A stretch of DNA of 64,000 bases, from NCBI GenBank assembly GCA_950097015.1, contig CATNEN010000039.1, positions 992,001 through 1,056,000 of the forward strand, read 5' to 3'. Position 1 is the first letter of the stretch. Each line of letters begins with the position of its first letter. The position numbers and the translations under genes are program-made. The stretch is from Macrostomum hystrix (taxonomy: Eukaryota > Platyhelminthes > Macrostomidae). The notes beneath the pieces are model-generated. The model saw only the letters and a program-made list of their open reading frames with translations. It was not told the origin of the DNA and did not search any database. Of this stretch, positions 21,499-33,300 are shown in pieces.

Positions 21499-22194
21499 TC
21501 AGTCCTCCCTTCGCAGCACTGTATTGGCTCGGTGCAGCTTGTTCCCCGATCGGGTCTCCCCTGGACGCTGATCCTCGATGGTCACTTGTTTCGTGGCTTT
21601 CGCTTTGCTGCCGTTGCTCATCAGGATGGAAGCTGCGGGCTGCTGCGGCTTGACTGGTTGAGGCTGCGGCGGTGGCGGCGGTGGAGGCGGCTGATGCGCC
21701 GACTGCTTCGCCTGCCATTGGTTGCCGAACTTTCGCTCCACGTGAATGATCTCATTGTACGCAGAGAATTCGTCTCTGCGCCGCCGATGCGGCCGCGCCC
21801 AATTGTCAGCATTGTAGGCGCCGGCTTCTGGCGCAAAGGCAGCTCCGCCGTGGGTCTCGCTGTTGTGCCCAAGCCGTCTCGTGGCTGTCACGCCAGGTGA
21901 GTAGTCTGAGTGGAATTGTTGGCTCAGCTCAGAGTACCAGTCAGGCTGCTGCTGCTGCCTTTTATCGTGAAGCGGTGGCAGATGCTGCGGTGGCCTTCGA
22001 GTCGGTGTGACTGACTTGGAGCCCTCGGTCTGCATGCGGTTCCAAGCGAGCTGCACCTGGACCTGGTCAGTCAGCAATGCTCGGCAGCGCGCCTTGCCGA
22101 ATTGGGCTTGCAGATTGGCGGGCACATGCGTCAGGAAGACGTCTACGGGTTCGGCTGGAGACTCAGCCTGTTCAGCTCCGTGTGGTTGATGCAT
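21499..22194 (-). CDS. Proline/glutamine-rich hypothetical protein
   Basis: A 231-codon uninterrupted frame from ATG at 22194 (context AGCCATGC). The first 60 residues are mixed and could fold (VDVFLTHVPANLQAQFGKAR). The middle is polar and low-complexity. A conserved-looking basic/aromatic block (RRRRDEFSAYNEIIHVERKF) follows, then a polyproline tract (about residues 169-176) and a basic tail. No signal peptide or membrane helix. I do not recognise the family. The neighbourhood is retroelement-rich, so a gag-like origin is possible, but codon content and an intact frame are compatible with a host gene. Confidence 0.45.
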   Translation of the reverse strand: MHQPHGAEQAESPAEPVDVFLTHVPANLQAQFGKARCRALLTDQVQVQLAWNRMQTEGSKSVTPTRRPPQHLPPLHDKRQQQQPDWYSELSQQFHSDYSPGVTATRRLGHNSETHGGAAFAPEAGAYNADNWARPHRRRRDEFSAYNEIIHVERKFGNQWQAKQSAHQPPPPPPPPQPQPVKPQQPAASILMSNGSKAKATKQVTIEDQRPGETRSGNKLHRANTVLRRED

Positions 22195-23040
22195 GGCTGA
22201 AGTCTGTGCAGCTCTTGTCTCTTTTCGGGCTCAGTGCTGAATCTTCAGCTGACTTCTGCAAGAATTTATTCTCGCCAAGCGTCTCTCCCCTCCTTTCTAC
22301 CTCGGCAGCTGCAACAATAGGCAACGGCAATAGCCAAGCCTTCAAGTGTGCTCAAGTATATATGCTCCGACTGGCTCTACTGTGGCCGCCGTACTCTTGC
22401 TCATTCTTAATAGTCAGATCTTAAAAATTCTGAGAAAATTCTGAGTACCTTCTCATGCATATTTGTATAAGTGAGTCGTACGCTCACCTCTGCTTAATGA
22501 CAATGGGCACATTGCATCACGTGTTCGTTCGGCTCGCCAGAAATGACGGGCCCTTCACAAGCCATGAGGCTAGCCCATTATACTCGTATGAGCTCAGACA
22601 ATTATTTTTAATTTCTCACTGTTTCTTAGGCCTAACATTTGAATTTGCTTTCAGTGAGCCACTTCTGATGCTCATAGAGTTTCGGCATCTTAAAATTAAT
22701 GCAAAAAAGCCATTGTTAAACAAAGTTAAAAATTTATGAAATTTGCTTTACTAATAGTGGCTTATTGCTAACGATTTCATTTGCATTCCCATGCTCCAAT
22801 TGATCCCGTTTATGATCCAGATATCGTGAATCGTACGTATAATGGCAAGTAAATAATATATTATATTATATAGTTGCATACTGTTGTGTCTGAAATTGTT
22901 GAGTTTTGGTAAACCCAGCCAGAAAGCCAATGTAGCTCGTATATTATTCTGCTTTCAGCAAATAACCGCTTTTTTAGCTGATGGACAAGGTGGACAAGAA
23001 GATCTGTAAGATTCCGGATGTCGATGTCTCCTTGGGCCAG
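22195..23040. other. Spacer
   Basis: No recognisable coding sequence. Short open frames (22077-22424, 22455-22739, +) carry no domain I can name. Confidence 0.4.
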
Positions 23041-23044
23041 CAAC

Positions 23045-24200
23045 CTCCAGGTGTCTATGCACCGACTGGCGCGTGCTGAACGCCTGCACTTCTAAAGACT
23101 CCCGCATCTGCAGCAAGACATTGACGCACTGATCGGCTGTTCCTGGTTCTCCAACATCGATTGCAGGCAGGGTTATCACCAGGTGGAGGTGGCGGAGGAA
23201 GACCGGACAAAGACTGCCTTCTACTCGAACCGCGGCGTGATGATGAGCGTCGGAGTGTGCAACGCCCCAGCGACATTCCAGCGCCTCTTGGAGCTCTTCA
23301 TGTCCGGGATGTCCTGGGATATGGTGCTGACCTACATCGACGACACTATCGTCTTCAGCAGAACCTTCAACGAGTATCTGGCGCGGCTGGCGCAGGTCCT
23401 TCAGCGGCTGCGAGGCGCCGGACTCAAGCTGCACAGGGCAAAGAGTGTCTTCGGACACCGCCAGGGGCTGTGACAGCAGCAGTTCGTCTGGAGTTGTGAC
23501 AGCAACAAGTTCGCTCTGGGCGCAGTGCTCAGCCAGCTGCATGGTGACGCTGAGCTGCCCGAGGCTTTCGCATTGCGCCCGCTCAACAAGGCGAAATTAT
23601 TCGGTGACAGACCGGGAGCTGCTGGCGCCGGTGTGGAGCCTGAAGCACTCCAGGACGTACTTGCTCAGTGATCCCAGCTTCACCGTCTCAGCTGCTTCAG
23701 GGCTGCTGGGACCAAGGACCCGGAAGGCAGGCTAGCGCGCTTCTGACGCTGCAGCTGTTCTCCTTCTTGCTACTGTACCGGCCAGGTCGGGAGAACGTGG
23801 TGCCGGAGGCCGCCCGTCTGTATGAGGAGCAGCGGCAGGACCCGCTGCTGAGCAAGACGTTCTGGCGCTGGTCGCGAGCTGCTGGACGGAGCATCAGTAA
23901 GTGCGGCGGGCGTTATGCAGTTCCACGGCAAGAAAGTCATCCACTTCCTGCAGGAGGCGCATTCCTGCGAACAGATCGACCACCTGGGTGCTGAAAGGAC
24001 GGTTGCGAGGCTGGCGGAGCACTGTTGGTGGCTGGGCCCTTCTTCAAGATGTGTGACACCTTCTTTAAGTCGATGGAGACATGTCGATGATTGACGCCTG
24101 GATATTGATGGATGCAGCCGGCTCTGTGAGCAGTTGGACATCGAGAAAACTCGCACATCGCAATTCCACCCAACCGGCAACCGCGTCTTTGTGCAAGGTA
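23045..24200 (+). mobile_element. Ty3/Gypsy pol remnant (RT, RNase H, integrase pieces)
   Basis: Plus-strand pieces in several frames follow the Gypsy pol order. Near 23060: CTDWRVLNACTSKDSR (RT fingers). From 23150: WFSNIDCRQGYHQV, then NAPATFQRLL, and the catalytic YIDD motif near 23334 followed by TIVFS. From 23490: SNKFALGAVLSQ, and in another frame YSVTDRELLAPVWSLKHSRTYL, an RNase H domain. From 23720: FSFLLLYRPGRENVVPEA, the usual RNase H/integrase linker. From 23910 to 24040: DHLGAERTVARLAEHCWW, the integrase zinc-finger region. At least four frameshifts and several stops make it dead. No LTRs identified. Confidence 0.8.
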
Positions 24201-24930
24201 ACCGTGCAGTGTTTTCAGTGTTTCAAGCAGGAAGATCGCAGATTTTTATCAAGTCTTTGATGAAGTCTATGATCGGGTGTGTCTACTGAGCTTCAGCTGA
24301 GCTTCGCCACAGAGCGGCCACTGCGGCAAATTTTTGTGGCGGCAGTCAGGCCCAAGATGGACGCCGCTTTGGATGCAGTGTTGGAGGCCGCGTTGGTGTT
24401 GGAGGCCGCGTTGGTGTTCGAGGCCGCGGTAGTGCTGGGGGCTGCGTTGCACAAGTCCCTCGAACAGAAAAAGTGGGTTGAGTCGAGAAGTTTCAAAAAA
24501 TCTATATATTTTGATAATCTCCGCGATGATAATCAAGATGAGCTGACTACTGTTCTAGGCATTTTGGACGTATATGGTTCACCACCAAACCCTAGTCACA
24601 CGATTAAAGCAGTTGGGCGTGAACCCAGCAATAATAATAATAATAATAATAATAATTGATTACATCTGCCCTAATTGGGTCAGATGTGCAGCCGACAGCA
24701 CAGCCGCAGCTAATGCGCGGCGCATCTGAAGGCTGCGTACAGCTGTTCAGTCCATGGACTGGGGGGACACCACACCCACCTTCAATTATCCCAGCTGATG
24801 CTGGTACCCATTTAACAGCTGGTTGAACTGAAGCAATGCAGAGTTAAGTGTCTGCAATAATAATAATAATAATTAGTAATAATTATTAATTATTATTTTT
24901 TATTAATTAGCAATAATAAGTACCATCGAG
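24201..24930. other. Mixed repeat debris with AAT microsatellites
   Basis: Contains a short 18-bp imperfect repeat (GAGGCCGCGTTGGTGTTG, near 24388-24435), an AAT run at about 24630-24657 and a second AAT/ATT-rich stretch at 24858-24912. Between them, GATGCTGGTACCCATTTAAC and AGCTGGTTGAACTGAAGCAA look like a retroelement 3' end of a type common in marine invertebrate genomes. No gene is supported. Confidence 0.45.
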
Positions 24931-24933
24931 AGT

Positions 24934-26810
24934 ATGTACTCAAGCGCGAAATTTCACCTTAAGGTGTCAGAAAGCACAGCTACTGAGGCGTGTCGAATCA
25001 CTAATGGTGTCAGACAAGGATGCCCCCTATCTCCACTGCTATTCTCCCTATACATCGACCCGCTAAGCAGAATTCTAAAAAACTCATTTCAAAGCCATAC
25101 CTCCATATTGAATGAAAAAGTAAACAACCTGCTTTATTGTGACGATTTAGTCATTTTTGGTGAAGACCTGACAGAATTAAAAAAGGTCTCGACAAAGTAG
25201 CAGATTTTTGCAACACTCATAAATTCGAAATAAACATTCAGAAGACAAAGCAATCTCCACTCAAGTGCAACACATAGACTGTTTTTACATGGTCAACTGG
25301 TTGAACCCGTACAGCAGTGGAAATATCTTGGGTTTCACGTGAACGTGAAGGGAACTCATGCCATAGAACTAGGTAAAAAATTGGATATCCAATAATGCTT
25401 CTGAGAAAGTTGGCGAAGTTGGCGAAAGTTGGCGTTGGCGAAGCATCAGTATTTGTATAGCATAGGAAAAGCAGAACTGATTGAATGCCACTCAGTTTTC
25501 ACTAAAGAAGAAGTCAAAGAAGTCACTTTTCATATTAAATAAATCATAAAACAGAGAAAATGCTCAGGAGGACGACAGCAGAGTGAACTTGCTGTGCTCC
25601 TCGCCTCGGTTGGCGCGGCTCTGCAACACCTTCTCGCCCTCGATGATGTTGCTGGACACGAACAGGTACTCGCCGAAGCTGGGGCTGTAGATGTAGTACT
25701 GATTGTTGCCGGCGCTCACGAACTCGAACTCAGTTCGCGCCTCGTCGATGCCCTTGCGCGCCTTGACCACGAAAACCTGCCACCTTCGGTTGAGCGCAGT
25801 GCGCCGCTGTGCCTGGCTTCGCTCCTCCCCTCAACGTGACCTCCTCCCTGTTTTGGGACTTTTTGGACTCGCTCGTCCGCTGCCTTTGTCGCCACGCCTG
25901 TGCCTTCCCTCTTGCTGCTTTTGGCCCTGTTGGCTAAACAGCTCATCCTGTTTAGCACAACTATGATTGAAAGCATAGTTCTCTATGCATCAGAGGCCTG
26001 GGAGCTTTTGTCTCCTGGAAACTGGGTACTTGGGATCGGAACCTTATAGAGAGAATTAATTTTAGAATCTGCAAGTCGATTCTGCAAGTTAGTCCAAACA
26101 CTGACAGCAATGGTGCTCGGTCCGAATGAGGAAGACTACCACTATTATATAGTATTCAAAAAAGAAGCCTTCAATACTGGTCCTCAGTTCGGAGCCGACC
26201 AGACTCCAACATCGCGAAATTGCATGGTGACAGATACAGAATATAGCGATGTTGGCATTGGGGAAAAAATGAATAGTGAAGTAATGCGGAATTGTCAACA
26301 GACTAGAAAAACAAAGTCCATCAAAACGCACAGGGAGAACTTTGAGTCAGAGTTTCGAAGGCACTGGACTCAGAGGATGGGAAAGTCAGCCAAGCTCAGC
26401 CACTTCTATTAAACGTTTAAGAAAGATTTCTCCAGAGAAAAGTACCTAACAATAATCTCTAACCCAGAACAAAGGCGCACAATGTCCTGATTTCGTCTAG
26501 GAACCACAAACTGGCCTGTAAAACATTGCGCACTGTAAGACCGAAAATCGCCTATGAAAACAGAACATGTCCAAAATGTAGAGTCGAGGTAGAGAACGAA
26601 ACTCATATTCTCTTTGGACCAGATGCGATTGGTCCATTTATGTTCCAATTAGAAATAAAATCATAGAGAAAGTGGCAGGTACTGTTCGAAATTTCGAAAG
26701 CCTAACAGCTGATGACATTGTGTATTTAATGACACAGGAAAGCACAGAATTAACAGAAAGTTTTGTGGACTTCATAGAAAGCATACTTAAAGCTAGATAA
26801 AAAAGCCACA
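24934..26810 (+). mobile_element. Degenerate LINE (non-LTR reverse transcriptase), interrupted
   Basis: At 24934-25200 the RT palm is readable: RITNGVRQGCPLSPLLFSLY and the catalytic CDDLVIF motif. After a frameshift, VADFCNTHKFEINIQKTK follows. The element resumes at about 25961 with ESIVLYASEAWE and later FRICKSILQVSPNT and LLYSIQKRSLQYW, the post-RT region typical of L2/CR1-like LINEs. Near 26500-26640 a zinc-knuckle-like CPKCRVEVENETHILF is present. Frames break many times. The stretch 25560-25960 does not belong to the LINE (see the entry at 25564). Confidence 0.75.
25564..25792 (-). pseudogene. Exon-like fragment of unknown gene inside the LINE
   Basis: On the minus strand, after an AG acceptor (GGTGGCAG, exon start about 25779), an open stretch of about 72 codons runs to TGA at 25564: VFVVKARKGIDEARTEFEFV, then NNQYYIYSPSFGEYLFVSS, ending KFTLLSSS. 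The YYIYSPSFGEYLFVSS pattern with regular beta-strand spacing suggests a beta-trefoil-like or lipoprotein C-terminal repeat, but I cannot name the family. It is GC-rich and codon-structured, unlike the flanking LINE sequence, and has only one exon here, so it is either a captured exon or a nested gene end. Confidence 0.4.
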
Positions 26811-27550
26811 GCCCTGAGGCCCATAGTTAGAATGCAAAAACACAATGGCTATTCTATTTCAGGAGCGAAGTGATTTCAGTCACAGTTTTAATTTTCTCTT
26901 TAAATTTCAATATTTCATTTTTTGTTTTAATACCTTTGTTTATTTCAAATATTTGTTTACTTTGAATATTTGTTTATTTCTAATATTTGTTTACTTTAAA
27001 TATTTGTTTATTTCTAATATTTTGTTCAGCTAAAATTAATCTCATGCATGCTACTGTCCTCAAACATCAAATAAAAAAAATTCGTAAAAAGAGTTAGATT
27101 CCTTAAGTTTTTTGTAGAAGTAAGGAAAAGCCCTATGTTTACGAATTTCCCAACAAGGTTGTGCTTAACACATTCACGATTGGCACTTAGCTGGCATATT
27201 TAACCAGCTTTGACCTGTTAGCGTTAGACGATCTGAGCCAAGCACTAAAGCTCGCTGTTTTGTGACCGTTTCTTATTACTTTTTTACTTGAGATATCAGC
27301 CTATATCAGCTTGCGAAACTAAAAAGGCTATAAGATTAGTTTCTCCTTTTAGGCTATAAGATTATGTTTTTCTGACCGTCTCTACCTATTATACTCGTAA
27401 TAAATGTTTGGCCTAATGCTCTTCAAAACATAACTTTGTTGCAATCATACAACTGATTCCGTGAGTTCAGGCCTCTTATCAGGGCCAGCTATGAAAAAAG
27501 CCACGCACGCACAATGACCCATGTTCGCTTTCGACGAAGGCGAGTCGTCA
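26811..27550. other. AT-rich spacer
   Basis: Contains a T-rich block at 26880-27020 built of irregular ATTTGTTTATTT units. No gene recognised. Confidence 0.45.
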
Positions 27551-27554
27551 GCAA

Positions 27555-28413
27555 CAAGAGTCAGGCTGCCAAAGCCAGGACCCCCTTATCGGCTGTTGAA
27601 TTGCGGATGCTAAGTAGGCAGTGGGCAGCAGCAACAAGAGTCAGGCTGCCAAAGCCAGGACCTCCCTTATCGGCTGTTGAATTGCGGATGCTAAGTAGGC
27701 AGTGGGCAGCAGCAACAAGAGTCAGGCTGCCAAAGCCAGGACCTCCCTTATCGGCTGTTGAATTGCGGATGCCAAGTAGGCAGTGGGCAGCAGCAACAAG
27801 AGTCAGGCTGCCAAAGCCAGGACCTCCCTTATCGGCTGTTGAATTGCGGATGCTAAGTAGGCAGTGGGCAGCAGCAACAAGAGTCATGTTGCCAAAGCCA
27901 GGACCTACCTTATCGGCTGTTGAATTGCGGATGCTAAGTAGGCAGTGGGCAGCAGCAACAAGAGTCAGGCTGCCAAAGCCAGGACCTCCCTTATCGGCTG
28001 TTGAATTGCGGATGCTAAGTAGGCAGTGGGCAGCAGCAACAAGAGTCATGTTGCCAAAGCCAGGACCTACCTTATCGGCTGTTGAATTGCGGATGCTAAG
28101 TAGGCAGTGGGCAGCAGCAACAAGAGTCAGGCTGCCAAAGCCAGGACCTCCCTTATCGGCTGTTGAATTGCGGATGCTAAGTAGGCAGTGGGCAGCAGCA
28201 ACAAGAGTCAGGCTGCCAAAGCCAGGACCTCCCTTATCGGCTGTTGAATTGCGGATGCTAAGTAGGCAGTGGGCAGCAGCAACAAGAGTCAGGCTGCCAA
28301 AGCCAGGACCTCCCTTATCGGCTGTTGAATTGCGGATGCTAAGTAGGCAGTGGGCAGCAGCAACAAGAGTCAGGTTGCCAAAGCCAGGACCTCCCTTATC
28401 GGCTGTTGAATTG
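27555..28413. repeat. 81-bp minisatellite upstream of the lectin-like exons
   Basis: About 10.6 copies of an 81-bp unit (27 codons) containing CCTCCCTTATCGGCTGTTGA and GGCAGCAGCAACAAGAGTCA. Because 81 is a multiple of 3, the plus frame stays open for 300 codons, encoding a KPGPPLSAVELRMLSRQWAA repeat. The differences between copies are mostly replacement changes (for example CAGG to CATG, CTAAG to CCAAG), which argues against selection on a protein. Confidence 0.95.
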
Positions 28414-28437
28414 AAGTGACTTCTTCTTGGTCACCAG

Positions 28438-28925
28438 GATGCAGGGCCAAGCAAGCGTGCCGCCGTGCTTTTCCTGCAGCTTTTCGGCCTCCACCGACAG
28501 AGGCCGCACTTTTTTGGTCGAGATTGTCGAGTCGGACTTTACCAACGCTCAGCTGGTCATCAAATCTGACTGGCGCGTACTGCTCAGAGACACTCGAGTC
28601 TATCCGTACGAGTCCAGCCTGCTCACCAAGGATAATGTGCTTCAGGTCAGGCTTAAATGATTAGAATTGTGGTAAGCTAGAGAACTTATTAGCATGACAA
28701 ACTCGCCAGTAAATTCGCTTATCCCAACCTGACTTGTGCAATTTGAGTCGCTGTACTCCAGCAGCCTCAAAGCATCGGGAGTTCGAATGCGAGTGAGGGC
28801 GGTGCGGAAGACCTACTGCATGCCCGGCTGGCAGCCGTTGAAGAGCTTCTGCTTCGGAGCCAGCGCCACCAGCGGCCCGCTGAACTTTCAGGATGCGCAG
28901 ACCGCCTGCAACAGCCTGCAGGCCT
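28438..28925 (+). CDS. Partial C-type-lectin-like gene, two exons, truncated by an array
   Basis: Two exons join in phase 0: 28438-28645 (acceptor TTCTTGGTCACCAG, donor CAG|GTCAGG) and about 28748-28925 (acceptor AATTTGAG). Exon 1 reads RGRTFLVEIVESDFTNAQLV and WRVLLRDTRVYPYESSLL, a beta-rich extracellular-type segment. Exon 2 reads VRMRVRAVRKTYCMPGWQPL then KSFCFG and NFQDAQTACNSLQA, the first strand and first helix of a C-type lectin domain (C..GW......C......F..A...C). The WND/EPN-type second half is absent: the frame runs directly into the 21-bp array. No later exon is seen before the convergent TRMT1L 3' end. It could be a broken gene, or one whose domain end was replaced by the repeat. 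Start codon unknown. Confidence 0.55.
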
Positions 28926-28927
28926 GT

Positions 28928-30053
28928 TTCCAGGCTGTGTCCATCTGTTTGCAGTCTGTGTCCATCTGTTTGCAGTCTGTGTCCATCTGTTTGCAGTCTG
29001 CGTCCATCTGTTTCCAGGCTGTGTCCATCTGTTTGCAGTCTGTGTCCATCTGTTTGCAGTCTGTGTCCATCTGTTTGCAGTCTGTGTCCATCTGTTTGCA
29101 GTCTGTGTCCATCTGTTTGCAGTCTGTGTCCATCTGTTTGCAGTTTGTGTCCATCTGTTTGCAGTCTGTGTCCATCTGTTTGCAGGCTGTGTCCATCTGT
29201 TTGCAGTCTGCGTCCATCTGTTTGCAGTCTGTGTCCATCTGTTTGCAGGCTGTGTCCATCTGTTTGCAGTCTGCGTCCATCTGTGTCCAGGCTGTGTCCA
29301 TCTGTTTGCAGTCTGCGTCCATCTGTGTCCAGGCTGTGTCCATCTGTTTGCAGGCTGTGTCCATCTGTTTGCAGTCTGCGTCCATCTGTGTCCAGGCTGT
29401 GTCCATCTGTTTGCAGTCTGTGTCCATCTGTTTGCAGTCTGCGTCCATCTGTTTGCAGTCTGTGTCCATCTGTTTGCAGTCTGTGTCCATCTGTTTGCAG
29501 TCTGTGTCCATCTGTTTGCAGTTTGTGTCCATCTGTTTGCAGTCTGTGTCCATCTGTTTGCAGGCTGTGTCCATCTGTTTGCAGTCTGCGTCCATCTGTT
29601 TGCAGTCTGTGTCCATCTGTTTGCAGGCTGTGTCCATCTGTTTGCAGTCTGCGTCCATCTGTGTCCAGGCTGTGTCCATCTGTTTGCAGTCTGCGTCCAT
29701 CTGTGTCCAGGCTGTGTCCATCTGTTTGCAGGCTGTGTCCATCTGTTTGCAGTCTGCGTCCATCTGTGTCCAGGCTGTGTCCATCTGTTTGCAGTCTGTG
29801 TCCATCTGTTTGCAGTCTGCGTCCATCTGTTTGCAGTCTGTGTCCATCTGTTTGTAGGCTGTGTCCATCTGTTTGCAGTCTGTGTCCATCTGTTTGCAGT
29901 TTGTGTCCATCTGTTTGCAGTCTGTGTCCATCTGTTTGCAGGCTGTGTCCATCTGTTTGCAGTTTGTGTCCATCTGTTTGCAGTCTGCGTCCATCTGTTT
30001 GCAGTCTGTGTCCATCTGTTTGCAGTCTGCGTCCATCTGTTTGCAGTCTGTGT
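28928..30053. repeat. 21-bp minisatellite fused to the lectin-like exon
   Basis: About 53 copies of GTCTGTGTCCATCTGTTTGC plus A. Each unit has the shape of a 3' splice site (TCCATCTGTTTGCAG). The period is 7 codons, so the lectin frame stays open as a SICLQSV repeat to 29857. A higher-order period of 378 bp (18 units) is visible: the GTTTGTGTCC variant at 29143 recurs at 29521 in the same context. Confidence 0.95.
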
Positions 30054-30315
30054 CATTTAGCTAGCACCTGGGCCCATCACTAAAGGCTAGTTTTACTTGC
30101 TAAAGTGTAAGAAAGTTAAACGCAACTTTTCGTTTCGGATTTCGGCACAAAGGCTTTACTAAGAGGCGAGAGTAAGTCCTTACACGCCCAGAGCTGAGTG
30201 CAATATTGCTCTATATTTTTTACGTTTTAAAAGTCAGAAAATTGACAAGTGAGGAAAATGCTGTGGTTGAAGTTAATTCAGTTAGCAATGCGCGTGTAAA
30301 CAGCTCAGCTCGAGT

Positions 30316-33300
30316 CTAGGCGGATACACTACTGTCAATACTACTGGCAGCAGCGGCGGCGGCAGTAGTATGCTGCAGGATCAACTCCCGACAGGCCTGA
30401 ACACCGGCATTGGTGCGCACTGCGGTCAGGTCGAAGTGGGTGCGTGAGGCCGCGTAGCCGCTGCGCTTCAGTAGCGCAATCAGATGATCCAGCCTGCGCA
30501 GTGAAGGTTAGAGAACATAACAACATACTGGTGCTCAGCACTGTTTTACAGGTGCTCAGCACTGTTTTACAGGTGCTCAGCACTGTTCTACTGGTGCTCA
30601 GCACTGTTCTACTGGTGCTCAGCACTGTTTTACTGGTGCTCAGCACTGTTTTACAGGTGCTCAGCACTGTTTTACAGGTGCTCAGCACTGTTTTACAGGT
30701 GCTCAGCACTGTTTTACAGGTGCTCAGCACTGTTTTACAGGTGCTCAGCACTGTTCTACTGGTGCTCAGCACTGCTCTAAATGAACACAGCACTGCTCTA
30801 CTCTTTCTAGGCCTCTTAGCCTACTCTATTTCTTCCGCCTGATCTGCCATTTCGACATGCTCCATCAACCACGCACCTGGGAAGATCCACGCCCGATAGC
30901 CTCAGCCACTTGGGGCTGATGTAGAACTGCGGCTGCGAACCCAAAGGGGACGCAGCTTCGCCAGGCGGCAGCCGGCAGTGGGCCTCATCCAGCAACATGC
31001 GGAGCAGGATTCTGTCCTCGCCACTGATAAGGCCGCCACTCTTAGCGGCTTCGTCGCCTTCATCGCTGCCACCACCGCTCAGATGCTGGGCCATGCGCTG
31101 GACAAAGTCTGCGTCGAACAGGTCGCCCAGCCTGTTGCGAAAATTAATCAGCAGCTTAGGGCGTCATGGAGGCCTTTTCGGAGGCCGGGTAATATTAGGG
31201 GCGAGTCATTATGAAGTCGGGTCATTATGAAGTCGGGTCATTATGAAGTCAGCGTCATTAAATCCCGATGTGAGTTCCGAGGGAATCAATCTTACCAAAC
31301 TGGACCTAGGACAGTCTCAGCTCCACCTCCTTCGCCGCCGTTGTCATTTCTGCCGCTGCAGCCGCAGCCCACGCTTCCGTAGACGCCGCTGCCGGTGACC
31401 GGGCGCTGCTGCTGGCAGACGCGGCAGAGCGCCAGTCGCCCAACGCAGCGCGACAGGCAGCTGTCGGCCAGTTTGGCGCCGCGTTCGACTCGCGCGCAAG
31501 CGAACAAAAATCTGGGCGCGCTGAGGCAGCAGACGGGGTGAATCGCCTTGCCGCAGCGGGCGGCGCAGCCGGCGACGAAGGCGAGGAGGGCGCGGGCGCC
31601 GAGCTCCGGTGCGCAGCGGGTGCGCATCAGGCGGGCGCCGTAGTTGCGCATGGCCACCTGCAGTCAGTGAATGGGGGTCAGTGACCTCAGTCAGTGAATG
31701 GGGGTCAGTGACCTCAGACAGTGAATGGGGGTCAGTGACCTCAGACAGTGAATGGGGGTCAGTGACCTCAGACAGTGAATGGGGGGTCAGTGACCTCAGA
31801 CAGTGAATGGGGGTCAGTGACCTCAGTCAGTGAATGGGGGTCAGTGACCTCAGACAGTGAATGGGGGTCAGTGACCTCAGTCAGTGAATGGGGGTCAGTG
31901 ACCTCAGACAGTGAATGGGGGTCAGTGACCTCAGTCAGTGAATGGGGGTCAGTGACCTCACAGGAGTGAATACCCTAGACCTAGAAGTACATGCCAGAGG
32001 CAGTCGGACACCCACCTGCGGATGCTGTCCGAGCAGAGAGGCCAGGTCGGTGCAGGTGACGGAGAGCAGGCCGCCATTGCGCAGGTGCCGCAGCGCCGAC
32101 TCGATGTTGCCGGCCGGCGAGCCGAACGGGTCCAGGTGAACAAAGTCGAAGGCGCAGGTCTCTGTGACAGAGTTCACCTGTTCCAGGGCGGTCTGGAAAA
32201 TCATTTCAGTTGCATACCAGTTTTGACTTATTGTCTTACCGCTGAGGGTTGAAGGGCGGGCCCTAAAGAATAGTGGTCAGCTGAGGGGTGATAGGCGGAC
32301 CCTGAAGAATGGAGGTCAGCTGAGGGGTGATGGGTGGGCCCTGAAGAATGGAGGTCAGCTGAGGGGTGATGGGCGGGCCCTGAAGAATGGAGGTCAGCTG
32401 AGGGGTGATGGGTGGGCCCTGAAGAATGGAGGTCAACTGAAGGGCGGGCCCTGAAGAATGGAGGCTAGCTGAAGGTTGAAGGGCGGGCCCTGAAAAATGG
32501 AGGCTAGCTGAAGGGTGAAGGGCGGGCCCTGAAAAATGGAGGCTAGCTGAAGGGTGAAGGGCGGGCCCTGAGGCTGCCAATTCGCACTCCCCACCAGAAT
32601 CTGACTGTGCCTGGCGCCGCAGTCGGCATCGAACTGCTCTGCCACTTCATGCGGCCGAACGCGCCGATAGCCGACGCCGTTGAGCTGGCAGTTGGCCTCC
32701 AGCGCCGATAAGGCAGCCGGGCAGCGGTCGACGGCCAGGACGCGGACCCGGCAGCCGAGGCGAGTCTGAAAATGATAGAAGAATATACAAATCAGACGAA
32801 CTAGAGATTCTGAGCACGGCAGGGGATGCAGGGCAGGGGGAAATGTAGGCCAGGAGATGCAGGGCAGAGGGAGATGCAGGATAGTGGGAGATGCAGGATA
32901 GTGGGAGATGCAGGATAGAGGGAGATGCAGGATAGAGGGAGATGCAGGGCAGAGGGAGATGCAGGATAGAGGGAGATGCAGGGCAGAGGGAGATGCAGGA
33001 TAGAGGGAGATGCAGGGCAGAGGGAGATGCAGGGCAGAGGGAGATGCAGGGCAGAGGGAGATGCAGGACAGAGGGAGATGCAGGGCAGAGGGAGATGCAG
33101 GATAGAGGGAGATGCAGGATAGAGGGAGATGCAGGATAGAGGGAGATACAGGGCAGAGGGAGATGCAGGGCAGAGGGAGATGCAGGGCAGAGGGAGATGC
33201 AGGATAGAGGGGGATGCAGGGCAGAGGGAGATGCAGGACAGAGGGAGATGCAGGACAGAGGGAGATGCAGGGCAGAGGGAGATGCAGGGCAGAGGGAGAT

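Noticed and set aside
27561-28049. Minus-strand 162-codon repeat frame
   Set aside because: It is an antisense shadow of the 81-bp array.
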